Source of the DNA: Pseudovibrio flavus
Lineage (GTDB): Bacteria > Pseudomonadota > Alphaproteobacteria > Rhizobiales > Stappiaceae
NCBI RefSeq assembly: GCF_009711345.1
Contig: NZ_SMMA01000066.1
Span: 1 to 64,000 of the forward strand
Direction: 5' to 3'
Length of the DNA: 64,000 nt
The position numbers and the translations under genes were made by a program. A model generated the notes under the pieces. That model was not told the DNA's origin, did not search any database, and saw only the letters and a program-made list of their open reading frames with translations. Of this stretch, positions 56,061-64,000 are shown one piece after another (positions within the stretch are counted from its first letter, which is position 1; each line of letters begins with the position of its first letter).

Positions 56061-56663
56061 GTGCCAAAGATCGTCGATAAAGCTGCTATGCGCGAAGCCA
56101 TATTACAGGCTGCTTTACTCGTGTTTCAGGCCAAGGGCTATCACGCCGCACGTATGAGCGATGTGGCAACCGAAGCTGGTTTGGCGAAGGGCACGCTCTA
56201 TCTCTATTTTGCGAGCAAGGAAGAGATGACGGCCGCGTTGGCGGAAGGTTACTTTCGCGAAATTGAGCTGCGGTTTATGCCGGAGCAACCAGCAGAAAGC
56301 CTCGACGAGTTCATCGAAGGATTGCGAACGGCACTTTCTTTTGGAGAGGAAGAGGCACGCTCTATTCCCGTATTCTTCGAGGTGTTTGGGCCCAGCTTTA
56401 CGACAGATGCTTTCTCCCAGCAGGTTTCTAAGTTCTTTGAAACGCTGGGTGAGTGCTATGGCGAGCACCTATCGCATTTGCAGACAAAAGGGGCACTGTC
56501 GAAGCAGCATAACCCATCGCAGCTAGGTCGTGCATTGGCGGCAATGCTGGATGGTCTGGTATTGCACAGAGGCTTATTTGGCGTGCCGACAGAGCGCTAT
56601 GTTGCAATGGTAGATAGCGCTCTGCTGTTGTTTAGGGCAGGGCTTTCGCCTGCCCATGATTAG
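56061..56663 (+). CDS. TetR-family transcriptional regulator
   Basis: 200 residues. HTH RMSDVATEAGLAKGTLYLYFASKE at about residues 31-54; ligand-binding C-terminal half is divergent (FMPEQPAESLDEFIEGLRTAL, MLDGLVLHRGLFGVP). Its start lies 80 bases after two palindromic operators shared with the divergent membrane protein gene. Its 3' end overlaps the convergent phosphoesterase gene stop by 4 bases. Confidence 0.88.
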   Translation: MPKIVDKAAMREAILQAALLVFQAKGYHAARMSDVATEAGLAKGTLYLYFASKEEMTAALAEGYFREIELRFMPEQPAESLDEFIEGLRTALSFGEEEARSIPVFFEVFGPSFTTDAFSQQVSKFFETLGECYGEHLSHLQTKGALSKQHNPSQLGRALAAMLDGLVLHRGLFGVPTERYVAMVDSALLLFRAGLSPAHD

Positions 56664-57586
56664 CTGTTGGGAATGGCTAGGCTTTGCTCGCCAATGGTGA
56701 CGACGCCGGAGTGTTCGTCCTTAAAGCCGCGCTCGGTAAGCTGACACTGCCAGTTTCCTGCTTCTCCACTGATGGAAAAGAGGTTGTAGCGAGCCGCCGG
56801 CTTGTGATGTCCGGGGCTGTTGGAGGCTGAGGGAACGCAGATGACTGGCACTTTTCCGTTTGGTCCTGCGATTCCCATCTTGGTATCTAGGTGCGTGTGG
56901 CCGTGCAGAATAAGCTCAGCCCCGTTCTGCGCAATAACCGCTCTGAATTTGCCAGCCTCAGCAAAGCGCTTGTACCAGCTAGTTGCGCCATCCACTGGTG
57001 GGTGGTGCAGCATGACAATGCGAAAATACCCCTGATCCTTCAATGTCTTCAGTGCGTCTTCCAACGCACGCAGTTGCGCGTTGCTCATGTGGCCTGTTGC
57101 CATAAACGGTCCAGTCGCACGGGCAGTGGAGAGGCCGATGATAGCGACATTGCCGCGATAGCGAATATAGGGAAACGGGTGCTGGTTTAGCGAAGGCAGG
57201 TCGTCGTTTTGGTCTCCGCTCATGTAAGCGGACCATGACACCTGCGCTTTTTTTACTGAGCCGGGCACATAGGCATCGTGGTTGCCCGGAATAACGGAAA
57301 CGTTTTCCGGTGTGCCAAGTTGCTCAAGCCACTTACCCGCAGCCACAATTTCATCTGGCAGGGCGATGTTTACCAGATCGCCTGTGACGCAGATATGATC
57401 GGGAGCGTGGGCATGAATATCTCCGACGAGCCCTTCCAAGTAGGTGTTGGTAAGGGTGCGGGCGCGATTCTTCTGCCAGTTGATGTAGCCCAGAATGCGC
57501 TTTGACAGCAGCTGGTGAGGCTTCACAGCCGGAAGAGGACCCAAGTGCGGGTCAGAGATATGAGCGAGCTTGAACATGGCAGGCAT
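56660..57586 (-). CDS. Calcineurin-like metallophosphoesterase
   Basis: 308 residues. Metal motifs in order: AHISDPHLG, CVTGDLVNIALPDEI, VIPGNHDAYV, IVMLHHPPVDG and LILHGHTHLDTKM. Resembles the class III phosphodiesterase/CpdA group, but the substrate is not fixed by sequence. Start ATG at 57586 or the ATG 9 bases downstream; no good ribosome site distinguishes them. A degenerate copy of its C-terminal codons is at about 55199-55281. Confidence 0.9.
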   Translation of the reverse strand: MPAMFKLAHISDPHLGPLPAVKPHQLLSKRILGYINWQKNRARTLTNTYLEGLVGDIHAHAPDHICVTGDLVNIALPDEIVAAGKWLEQLGTPENVSVIPGNHDAYVPGSVKKAQVSWSAYMSGDQNDDLPSLNQHPFPYIRYRGNVAIIGLSTARATGPFMATGHMSNAQLRALEDALKTLKDQGYFRIVMLHHPPVDGATSWYKRFAEAGKFRAVIAQNGAELILHGHTHLDTKMGIAGPNGKVPVICVPSASNSPGHHKPAARYNLFSISGEAGNWQCQLTERGFKDEHSGVVTIGEQSLAIPNS

Positions 57587-57981
57587 TTTTGCTGCCTGCT
57601 TGCCAGCGTCAAGTCCTTAAACGGGAAAACCGTTTTTAATCAATAAATTCTTTATTGACTTGGCTTAACCGTGGTTGCATGTGCTGAGTGCACAGGCGAT
57701 GCGACGGTTGGTCAGGTCTACTGCCGGAGCCCAGTGAAAACGGTTGGTTTTGCGGTGGCGGCGAAGAAGTTTTGCAAACATCGTTTCATCCTTTTCTTGG
57801 GATGTGGCTGCATAATGTCTGTGCTGCTGCTGGTTGTTTACTGTGCAACTGCATGACGTTTACTCATCACTACGCCTATTTGCGTATGTTACCAGTGCGT
57901 GTTTTGCATAGCGGCTATGCGGAAAGTGCATGTTTTATTATGTGTGAGTAGACCGCTAAACGAAATAAAGGAACAAGAAAC
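57587..57981. other. Intergenic region with a short palindrome
   Basis: TCAATAAA-TTC-TTTATTGA at 57640-57658, 54 bases upstream of the phosphoesterase start, is the only clear structure; it could be an operator. The open frame at 57671-57856 has no support. The remainder holds the Nudix promoter. Confidence 0.5.
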
Positions 57982-58464
57982 GTGCCTAAGGGGAAAGAAA
58001 GTTGGCAAGGGCGCTTTGTGCGGGCCATTGTGCATCGGGTCGCTTTGCTTCGGCGCCCTATGACCCTTGGTGTGCGCGTGCTTGTTTTTGACGAATCGCA
58101 GAAGGTTCTGCTGGTTCGCCATACCTACCTCAAAGGCTGGTACTTGCCGGGCGGCGGTGTTGATGCTGGTGAAACGCTGGAAGAGGCGGCGCGGCGCGAG
58201 CTGAAAGAAGAGGCGGGCATACTAGCCAACGGCAGCATGTTTTTGCATGGCATGTACCTGAATAAAGGCACGACGAACCGCGATCACATCGCTTTTTACA
58301 GCGTTGGTGCATGGGAAGCGGACCCTGCTTGGAAGCGGCCTTCTACCGAGATTGCCGAGACTGGTTTCTTTGCGCTGGACGCGCTGCCCGATGGTGTAAC
58401 GCCTGCAACCAAGCGGCGACTGCAAGAGTGGCAAGAGGGTGTATTTTCTGCCGCTTACTGGTAG
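57982..58464 (+). CDS. Nudix hydrolase
   Basis: 160 residues. The Nudix box is complete (GGVDAGETLEEAARRE followed by LKEEAGI), after VLVFDESQKVLLVRHTYLKGW. It hydrolyses a nucleoside-diphosphate-linked compound; the substrate is unknown. Start is GTG at 57982 with AAAGGAAC upstream. Confidence 0.9.
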   Translation: MPKGKESWQGRFVRAIVHRVALLRRPMTLGVRVLVFDESQKVLLVRHTYLKGWYLPGGGVDAGETLEEAARRELKEEAGILANGSMFLHGMYLNKGTTNRDHIAFYSVGAWEADPAWKRPSTEIAETGFFALDALPDGVTPATKRRLQEWQEGVFSAAYW

Positions 58465-58660
58465 TTTACTGGCGCGAAATACTTGAGGTCTCAACAAGTT
58501 ATTCCAGAGGTCTTCTTCTAGGTAATATGTAGGGGCTGGCTTTATTCGTGCTTTACGCAGCCCGTTATGCGTGTTATCGGCTACGAACTAATGTGATTTT
58601 GCGCCGACCTGTGGCGCGTTTTGTAGGGAATGGAATTGGTGTCCATCAACCGGATCCTCC

Positions 58661-58711
58661 GACGACGAAAGATCACCCGGGATGTTGTTTCCCGGGGCGT
58701 TTTGTGTCGTC
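58661..58711. repeat. Nested inverted repeat upstream of the GNAT gene
   Basis: Outer arms GACGAC (58661) and GTCGTC (58706), inner arms CCCGGG (58676) and CCCGGG (58691). The intergenic stretch 58465-58784 otherwise shows no gene. It may fold in RNA or be a regulatory or palindromic repeat element. Confidence 0.5.
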
Positions 58712-58784
58712 TGTCCGGCCACTAACCCCCTGCGATCACTTTGTAGGAACCGTGTCGGCAGATAATCGCTCTTATCCGACTTAA

Positions 58785-59306
58785 ATGGTTTCTAAGAATA
58801 TGCTTACACCTCAGTGGTTGATCCGGCTTGAAGCGCCTGAAGACGCGCACGCAATTGATTTGATGCAGGACGAGGCTTTCGGTCCTGGGAGGTTTGCCCT
58901 TACTTCCTCCCGTATTCGTGAAGGCGTTGATGCTGCAAATGACCTTTGCTTCGTTGGTCTGATCGACGGGGTAATCGCCGGTTCAGTGCGGCTGACGCCC
59001 ATCATGATTGGTGAAACTCCGGCTATGTTGCTGGGTCCGCTTACGGTTTCACCAAACTACAAGAACCGTGGTCTGGGTAAGGCGCTTTTGAAAACAGCCA
59101 AGGAAATGGCCGAGAAAAAGGGCATTGGCACCATTTTGTTGGTGGGCGATGCGCCTTACTATGCGCCAGCAGGTTACACTCAGGTGCCTCACGGCCGGAT
59201 TTCCCTACCGGGACCGGTTGACCCTAACCGGCTGCTCGCCCAGTGCCTTAACGGGGCAGAGCTGCCTCAAGGCATGGTTCGTGGTGGCCATGGGGAACAC
59301 GCTTAG
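58785..59306 (+). CDS. GNAT-family N-acetyltransferase (YhbS-like)
   Basis: 173 residues. GNAT fold with VIAGSVRLTPIMIGETP, LLGPLTVSPNYKNRGLGKALLKTA and ILLVGDAPYYAPAGYTQVP, very like the YhbS subgroup. ATG at 58785; a second in-frame ATG is 15 bases on and no clear ribosome site decides. Substrate unknown. Confidence 0.85.
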   Translation: MVSKNMLTPQWLIRLEAPEDAHAIDLMQDEAFGPGRFALTSSRIREGVDAANDLCFVGLIDGVIAGSVRLTPIMIGETPAMLLGPLTVSPNYKNRGLGKALLKTAKEMAEKKGIGTILLVGDAPYYAPAGYTQVPHGRISLPGPVDPNRLLAQCLNGAELPQGMVRGGHGEHA

Positions 59307-59568
59307 TTGCACGCGTTGGACAACATGTTCTTGAAAGGCTTGCGCTCAAGAAGGTTGTGCAAAGTAGAAAATTCCCCTTTAGGTGCCACTTTCCGACTTA
59401 ACTTTAATATTAGCTTGAAGAAAAAGGGCTTGGAAATTACCGTAGGGCTACCCAAGTATAGGTTCAGTACCCACGTCGTACGTTCTGGCCAACAAGCTCA
59501 TTGAAGTATTGGAAGGTACCTGTGGTTCTTTGGGCGAATAACTAAGTAAAGGTTGAGGAACATTTGCG
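59307..59568. other. Intergenic region without a supported gene
   Basis: About 260 bases. An open frame at 59307-59504 follows the GNAT stop with no ribosome site; not called. Confidence 0.5.
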
Positions 59569-59811
59569 ATGAATAACGGCTTACTAGATCGTTTTATGGG
59601 CTACGTTGTAGCTTTTATGGTGCTTATCTTTATGGGGGCGCTGCTGGCTGTCGTTCTCGGGTTTATCTCTTTTGTGTTCCTTATCGCTGCTGTAATCGCC
59701 ATTCCTGTGGTGGTGTTTGCCCTGTTTAAGGCTCGCAAAGGCACTGTGACCTTCAAGTTCAACCAGAAAACCCGTCGCTATGAGTTTGGTGACCGCCGCG
59801 ACGAGTTCTAA
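59569..59811 (+). CDS. Small membrane protein of unknown function
   Basis: 80 residues with two close membrane segments (YVVAFMVLIFMGALLAVVLG and FVFLIAAVIAIPVVVFALF) and a basic C-terminal tail. GAGG ribosome site upstream. No family recognised. Confidence 0.65.
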   Translation: MNNGLLDRFMGYVVAFMVLIFMGALLAVVLGFISFVFLIAAVIAIPVVVFALFKARKGTVTFKFNQKTRRYEFGDRRDEF

Positions 59812-59858
59812 GGCCGCTACGAGTAAGCGCAGGAAAGGGCCGTAAAACTAGCGGCCTT
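59810..59858. repeat. Inverted repeat between convergent genes
   Basis: AAGGCCGCTA (59810-59819) and TAGCGGCCTT (59849-59858) are perfect inverted copies; the second overlaps the stop codon of the minus-strand gene. Possibly a shared transcription end without a T run. Confidence 0.5.
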
Positions 59859-61929
59859 CGCGATACCATGTGAGCGACAGCAAACCGAGAAGCACGCCCA
59901 GGCCAACAAGCCCGATTAGCAGCGGATAGCGGTTTATGCCGGTAAGCAATGTCGCCTCCGTTTGCCTTAGGCCAATCCAGTTGCTGCCGTGATACTGGTT
60001 TGATTGGCGCATCGGCGTGATGGCGGGAAGCTGTAGCGTGCCGTCTGCATCAAGAAGGCGGGATATTTTTCCGCCCGTTTCTTCCGCTAGCCCCTGAAGT
60101 TTGTCAGGGGTGGAGACAACTTCAATAAACTCTTTTGGGTTGGCCGGGCCAACATTTGCAAGCGCCGTGTAAAGCCCGTCGGTTGCCGAATACAAACCCA
60201 TCTCTTTGGTTTCGAGGGTCTTTTTCCAAAGTCCGGGCTCAGTTTCTTCCAGTTCAATTATCTCTTGCTGGCCGGTTGGTCCTGTTAGGATAACTGGATC
60301 GACCTGAGTGGCTAGCGTTTGACGCTCCAGGTCAATATTAGAGCCGCGCACTTCTAGCCGAAGCCCTTCTTCTTCAAGGTCCGGTTCCTGCATAAGCCAA
60401 TGAGCGAGTTGTCTTAGCAGTGGGCCATGGGGGCCGCCCCCTTCATAGCCGCGCGCCCAAAGCCAGACGTGATCTGAAAGTAAGGTCGCGACCCGACCTT
60501 CTTTGACACGATCAAGCACCAGTAGTGGTTCGCCTTGTGGGCCGTTTAAAATAGCCTGTCCGCTAAGTTGCTTGGTGTCAATGAGGCGGAACCATCGGCT
60601 CCAAGCTGGAGGGGTTTGGTCTGCTCCTTGCAGGTTGCGCGTTACAGGGTGGCGCTGGCCTGCCTTGGACAGCGAGGGATGGTAGGGAGCTTCCAGAATG
60701 TTACCAGTTGGTTCAGCTGGCAAAATGCGCCCAAGCGGCGTTTGGAACAGGCTGGTGCTTTTTGCATAATCGGGGCCTGAGGCAACAAGAACCGCGCCGC
60801 CGTCTGCCACGTAACGGGCGATATTGTCAAAGTAGATGAGGGGCAGCACGCCGCGCCGCTCGTACCGATCAAAAATGATAAGATCAAATTCCTCGATCTT
60901 TTCCGAAAACAGCTCTCTTGTTGGAAACGCGATAAGCGAGAGCTGGTTGATGGGCGTACCGTCCTGCTTTTCCGGCGGGCGCAAAATGGTGAAGTGGACG
61001 AGGTCCACCGAGGCATCTGACTTTAGCAAATTACGCCAAGTGCGCTCGCCTGCATGAGGGGAGCCAGAGACGAGCAACACCCGCAAATTCTCGCGTACCC
61101 CGTCTATTGTGGCCGTCGCTCGGTTGTTTACATGGGTAATTTCGCTCTCGTCCGCCTCGATAATGAATTCGAAGATGTTGTTGCCACCGTGGGCGATCTC
61201 CACTTCAATTTCGAAGGGGGTGTTGGCGTAGATGCGTCTGCTACTAACCTTTTTTCCATCGCGGCGTATGGTCAGCTCTGCGCTTTCAGGTGGGCCCTGT
61301 GCCGGTTTCGTATCCACGTATTCCAGCGAGACGACCTGCCGTGATCCGACCAAAGCAAAACGCGGGCTCGTTGTTACCTTCAAGCGGCGGTCATATTCGC
61401 CAGCTTTTCCTGCCAAAAGGGAATGGATAGGTGCGTCAAAGCCAATGGCTTGACCGTCTGGCGGAACATCGTGAACCTGCCCATCCGTTATCATAATTGC
61501 GCCAGCAACCCTTTCTGGTGCGACATCGCTTAGCGCGGTTTGGAGTGACTTGAAGAGGTTTGTGCCGTCCTGTGCCATGGCGGGAGAGGATGAAAGGGTA
61601 ACTTTGCGCACCTCAAAGCCGCTCAACTTATCCAGCGTTTCCTGAAGAGCCTTGCTCGCCTGCTTTGTTGTTTCATTGCGCCCGTTTAGCTGTTGGCTTT
61701 GGCTAAGGTCTTCAACCAAAACAACAACACTATCGAGCGGTTCTCTTTCCTCCCGCAATAGGGCGGGGTTGGCCAAAGCTAGAAGGATTGCAAACAGGGC
61801 GAGGGAGCGTAGCAACGAGCCTCTAATTTTGCTTGCTATGAGCAGTATGCAGATGGCGGCAATAAGTAGGCCAAGCACAGCCAAAACCAGCGGTGAAACA
61901 AAGGGGGCGAATGTCAGCGTCCATGTCAT
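59848..61929 (-). CDS. Large membrane protein, VWA/glutamine-amidotransferase-like, next to DUF4159 gene
   Basis: 693 residues. Two N-terminal membrane segments (LVLAVLGLLIAAICILLI and LLRSLALFAILLALANPALL), a VWA-like region (VVVLVEDLSQSQQ, AGAIMITDGQVHDV), a central part with class I amidotransferase-like fold (FDLIIFDRYERRGVLPLIYFDNI), and a C-terminal membrane segment (LLIGLVGLGVLLGLLSL). It follows the DUF4159 gene after 13 bases. This pair commonly lies with a MoxR-type ATPase and a DUF58 protein, which would be beyond the right edge. Role unknown, probably envelope maintenance. Confidence 0.72.
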   Translation of the reverse strand: MTWTLTFAPFVSPLVLAVLGLLIAAICILLIASKIRGSLLRSLALFAILLALANPALLREEREPLDSVVVLVEDLSQSQQLNGRNETTKQASKALQETLDKLSGFEVRKVTLSSSPAMAQDGTNLFKSLQTALSDVAPERVAGAIMITDGQVHDVPPDGQAIGFDAPIHSLLAGKAGEYDRRLKVTTSPRFALVGSRQVVSLEYVDTKPAQGPPESAELTIRRDGKKVSSRRIYANTPFEIEVEIAHGGNNIFEFIIEADESEITHVNNRATATIDGVRENLRVLLVSGSPHAGERTWRNLLKSDASVDLVHFTILRPPEKQDGTPINQLSLIAFPTRELFSEKIEEFDLIIFDRYERRGVLPLIYFDNIARYVADGGAVLVASGPDYAKSTSLFQTPLGRILPAEPTGNILEAPYHPSLSKAGQRHPVTRNLQGADQTPPAWSRWFRLIDTKQLSGQAILNGPQGEPLLVLDRVKEGRVATLLSDHVWLWARGYEGGGPHGPLLRQLAHWLMQEPDLEEEGLRLEVRGSNIDLERQTLATQVDPVILTGPTGQQEIIELEETEPGLWKKTLETKEMGLYSATDGLYTALANVGPANPKEFIEVVSTPDKLQGLAEETGGKISRLLDADGTLQLPAITPMRQSNQYHGSNWIGLRQTEATLLTGINRYPLLIGLVGLGVLLGLLSLTWYREGR

Positions 61930-61942
61930 TGCCGTTTCCCTC

Positions 61943-64000
61943 CTATTGTCCCAGTCGTTCCAACAGGGCGGGAATGTGCACTTGGTCCGCTTTGTAGTTG
62001 CCCGTCATGGTGTACATGAGAATGTTAACGCCAGCTCTGTAGGCAAGTTCCCGCTGCATCGGGTCTGGCGGTATCGTCGGGAACATATAGTTACCATCAT
62101 CGCCAACAGCCCATGCTCCGGCAAGGTCATTTCCCGTGATGATTATTGGTGTTACCCCATCGCCAGCGCGTACAGGCCGGTTTTCCTCTGCTGAGCTTGG
62201 CAGTGTCACTTGCACCCATAGCGGGCTATCTGCATAGCGGCCCGGGAAGTCATGCAGAATGTAAAATGCTTTTGTCAGCACATGGTCTTCTGGAACCGGC
62301 TCTAACGGAGGGATGTCCAGCCCCTCTAGCAGTGTTCGCAGGTAGTGCTTTTCTGGTGAGTTTTGTGCGCCGCCACTTGGCGCGTTCAACTGGTCCCGCG
62401 TATCAAAAAGGATTGTGCCGCCATTGCGCATGAAGGCATCAATGCGGGCCATTGCCTTTTGAGAGGGCGGCGACATGGATGCAGAAATCGGCCAGTAAAG
62501 GAATGAGAAGAACGCTAGTTCATCCCTCTCGATGTCCAGCCCAATGGGTGGGCTTGGTTCCAACGCGCTCCGGGTTTCCAAAATCCGGGTAAGGCCAAGT
62601 AAGCCGGCCCTACTGGTGTCGTCCACTTCCTGATTGCCGGTACGAACGTAAGCAAGGCGTGTTTCCAACGTTGCATCGAGAGCCAGTTCGTCAGCTTGGT
62701 TAGTCTGCGCCTCAGCTTTTGGTAACGAAATGACAGTAGCAGCGGCTATTACAACGGCAACGATTGAGAGTGACGATGTTTTGCGATGAGGCAACGATGG
62801 CAGGCGGCCCGACAAAAGAAGAACCGCGATGCTATCCAGAACAGCCAGTGCAAGTGCTGCCAGCAATATATAGCCGCGAAGGTCAATAGGTTCCGAGGAT
62901 GGAAACGGTAGAACTTGAGCGCTGCCAAAGCTTTCAGCGGTGCGAAGTGTTAGACCGCCTTCTCCTGCCATCAGGTTATGGGCTCTAAACGCGCCCTCAC
63001 TGCCGTAAAGGCCGGGAGGGTTTTCCCGCGTTGGCTGACCGGTGGCAAGTGCACCTTCCGCCAGTGGGCGAACGAAAGGCGCGGGCGGTGTCATCACGCC
63101 GTAAGCATCCATAATTCGAAGCGGAGGCAAAAGGGTATTTGGGCTCTCTGCAGTATTGGCCCCTTCAGTCCAGGAGGCTACAGCGCGAGCGTTGTCTACG
63201 ATTGCCTTCAGCATCGTAACAAAGGCACCTGACAGCGGCAGGTTTGACCATTTTGTATCTGCGGTCACATGGAACAGCACGACAAACCCTTGGCCAAGTG
63301 GAGCCGCCGTTACGAGCGGTGTCCCATCTGCAAGAGATGCCCAAGTGCGCTCAGGAAGATCTGCTGTTGGTTCTGCCAGAACCTGCCGGCGAACCTCAAT
63401 GTCTTTTGGCAGGTCTAGTGATGCAAACGGCCCACTCTCAGAAAAATGGGAAAGGGGCTGCGGCGTTTTCCATGACAGGCTTCCTCCCAAAGAGCGGTCT
63501 CCCTGCCTTAGCTGCACGGGCACAAGTGTATCGCCGGTTGACGAGAGGCTTGGGCCCGCAAAGCGGATGAGGGTGCCGCCTTTATTGACCCAAGATCGCA
63601 ACTGGCCTTGGCTTTCTGTCGGGAGCTTGCCGATATCCTCCAGCACAAGAACGGAGACGCCTTTATCAAGAAGGTCATTTATGCGTGCTGGGACTTCCTG
63701 CTGTCTGGAGTGGGTCAGATCAGCGAATGGGGCTAGAGCACGTTCCAGATAGTAGCTTGCCGAAAGCAGGGGCTGGACCTCTGTTGAGCCCTTGCCGGAG
63801 ACAATGCCCGCCTTGCGGCGTTGCCACCGTTCATCCAGAAGGACGCGCAGGGCTGCGCTTTGCTCGCCTTCAACCTCGATAACCGCGATATCGTTTCGCA
63901 ATTCCGCTGGAAGCTCAAAACGGGCTGTTGCCGCTTCCTCGCCCTTGGCAAATTTCGCTGTGCTTTCACCAAGTAGGCGGCCCTTTATGTCTTTCGCTTT
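61943..64000 (-). CDS. DUF4159-domain membrane protein (5' end outside the window)
   Basis: The frame is open to base 64000, giving 685 residues without the N-terminal BatA-like membrane part. Visible are RFELPAELRNDIAVIEVEGE, LLDERWQRRKAG, a middle region with a membrane segment (GYILLAALALAVLDSIAVLLL), and the C-terminal DUF4159 domain (LAYVRTGNQEVDDTSRAGLLGLTRIL, RNGGTILFDTRDQ, LTKAFYILHDFPGRYADSPLWV). The start at 63901 suggested by an in-frame TTG is not real. It is co-transcribed with the following large membrane gene. Function not established. Confidence 0.78.
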   Translation of the reverse strand, partial: KAKDIKGRLLGESTAKFAKGEEAATARFELPAELRNDIAVIEVEGEQSAALRVLLDERWQRRKAGIVSGKGSTEVQPLLSASYYLERALAPFADLTHSRQQEVPARINDLLDKGVSVLVLEDIGKLPTESQGQLRSWVNKGGTLIRFAGPSLSSTGDTLVPVQLRQGDRSLGGSLSWKTPQPLSHFSESGPFASLDLPKDIEVRRQVLAEPTADLPERTWASLADGTPLVTAAPLGQGFVVLFHVTADTKWSNLPLSGAFVTMLKAIVDNARAVASWTEGANTAESPNTLLPPLRIMDAYGVMTPPAPFVRPLAEGALATGQPTRENPPGLYGSEGAFRAHNLMAGEGGLTLRTAESFGSAQVLPFPSSEPIDLRGYILLAALALAVLDSIAVLLLSGRLPSLPHRKTSSLSIVAVVIAAATVISLPKAEAQTNQADELALDATLETRLAYVRTGNQEVDDTSRAGLLGLTRILETRSALEPSPPIGLDIERDELAFFSFLYWPISASMSPPSQKAMARIDAFMRNGGTILFDTRDQLNAPSGGAQNSPEKHYLRTLLEGLDIPPLEPVPEDHVLTKAFYILHDFPGRYADSPLWVQVTLPSSAEENRPVRAGDGVTPIIITGNDLAGAWAVGDDGNYMFPTIPPDPMQRELAYRAGVNILMYTMTGNYKADQVHIPALLERLGQ

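Noticed and set aside
57671-57951. Small frames upstream of the Nudix gene
   Set aside because: No ribosome site or motif; low-complexity hydrophobic end is not enough.
1-64000. CRISPR array, prophage, IS element or transposase
   Set aside because: No regularly spaced repeats, no phage or transposase genes recognised in the window.

Overview
The window looks like chromosomal DNA of a marine alphaproteobacterium, most likely a Pseudovibrio/Stappiaceae-type member of the Hyphomicrobiales. The evidence is the CtrA/SciP/FlbD/FlbE style of flagellar control, several TRAP and ABC uptake systems, a BetT-type choline carrier with BetI, and moderate GC. The genus is an inference. No prophage, insertion sequence or CRISPR array was seen.

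Layout. 1-2712: a BetT-type choline transporter (cut by the left edge) converging on the regulator betI. 3502-8528: a tightly packed acid/stress operon of DUF1269 membrane protein, Dps, glutamate decarboxylase GadB, antiporter GadC and glutaminase GlsA, which together can make glutamate from glutamine, consume a proton by decarboxylation and export GABA. 8625-14878 (minus): an amino-sugar locus, TRAP transporter dctPQM, a ROK repressor, then nagB and nagA; a shared motif lies upstream of both dctP and nagB. 14879-15842: a non-coding region with a probable structured small RNA, a long inverted repeat and four 11-bp-spaced operator repeats. 15843-18944: an OmpR-type two-component system overlapping a periplasmic binding protein gene. 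19030-25556 (minus): a dipeptide ABC importer with isoaspartyl dipeptidase.

26488-39077 encodes large secreted proteins: a beta-helix protein, a 2391-residue DUF11-repeat surface protein, and an outer-membrane beta-barrel protein that follows it with a 14-bp gap. This is the least characterised part of the window. Two identical tRNA-Met genes and mnmA follow. 41501-52810 is a flagellar cluster: fliK, flgD, sciP, fliF, fliG, flbE/fliH, fliN, flbD, flhA, with two perfect CtrA boxes before fliF and a near-perfect one before sciP.

52885-64000 holds small housekeeping and accessory genes (two GNATs, a methyltransferase between two copies of a palindromic repeat, a TetR regulator with a divergent membrane protein and two operators, a metallophosphoesterase, a Nudix hydrolase) and the start of a membrane/VWA-like gene pair (DUF4159) cut by the right edge. 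A fossil copy of the convergent tetR/phosphoesterase 3' junction lies at about 55165-55281.
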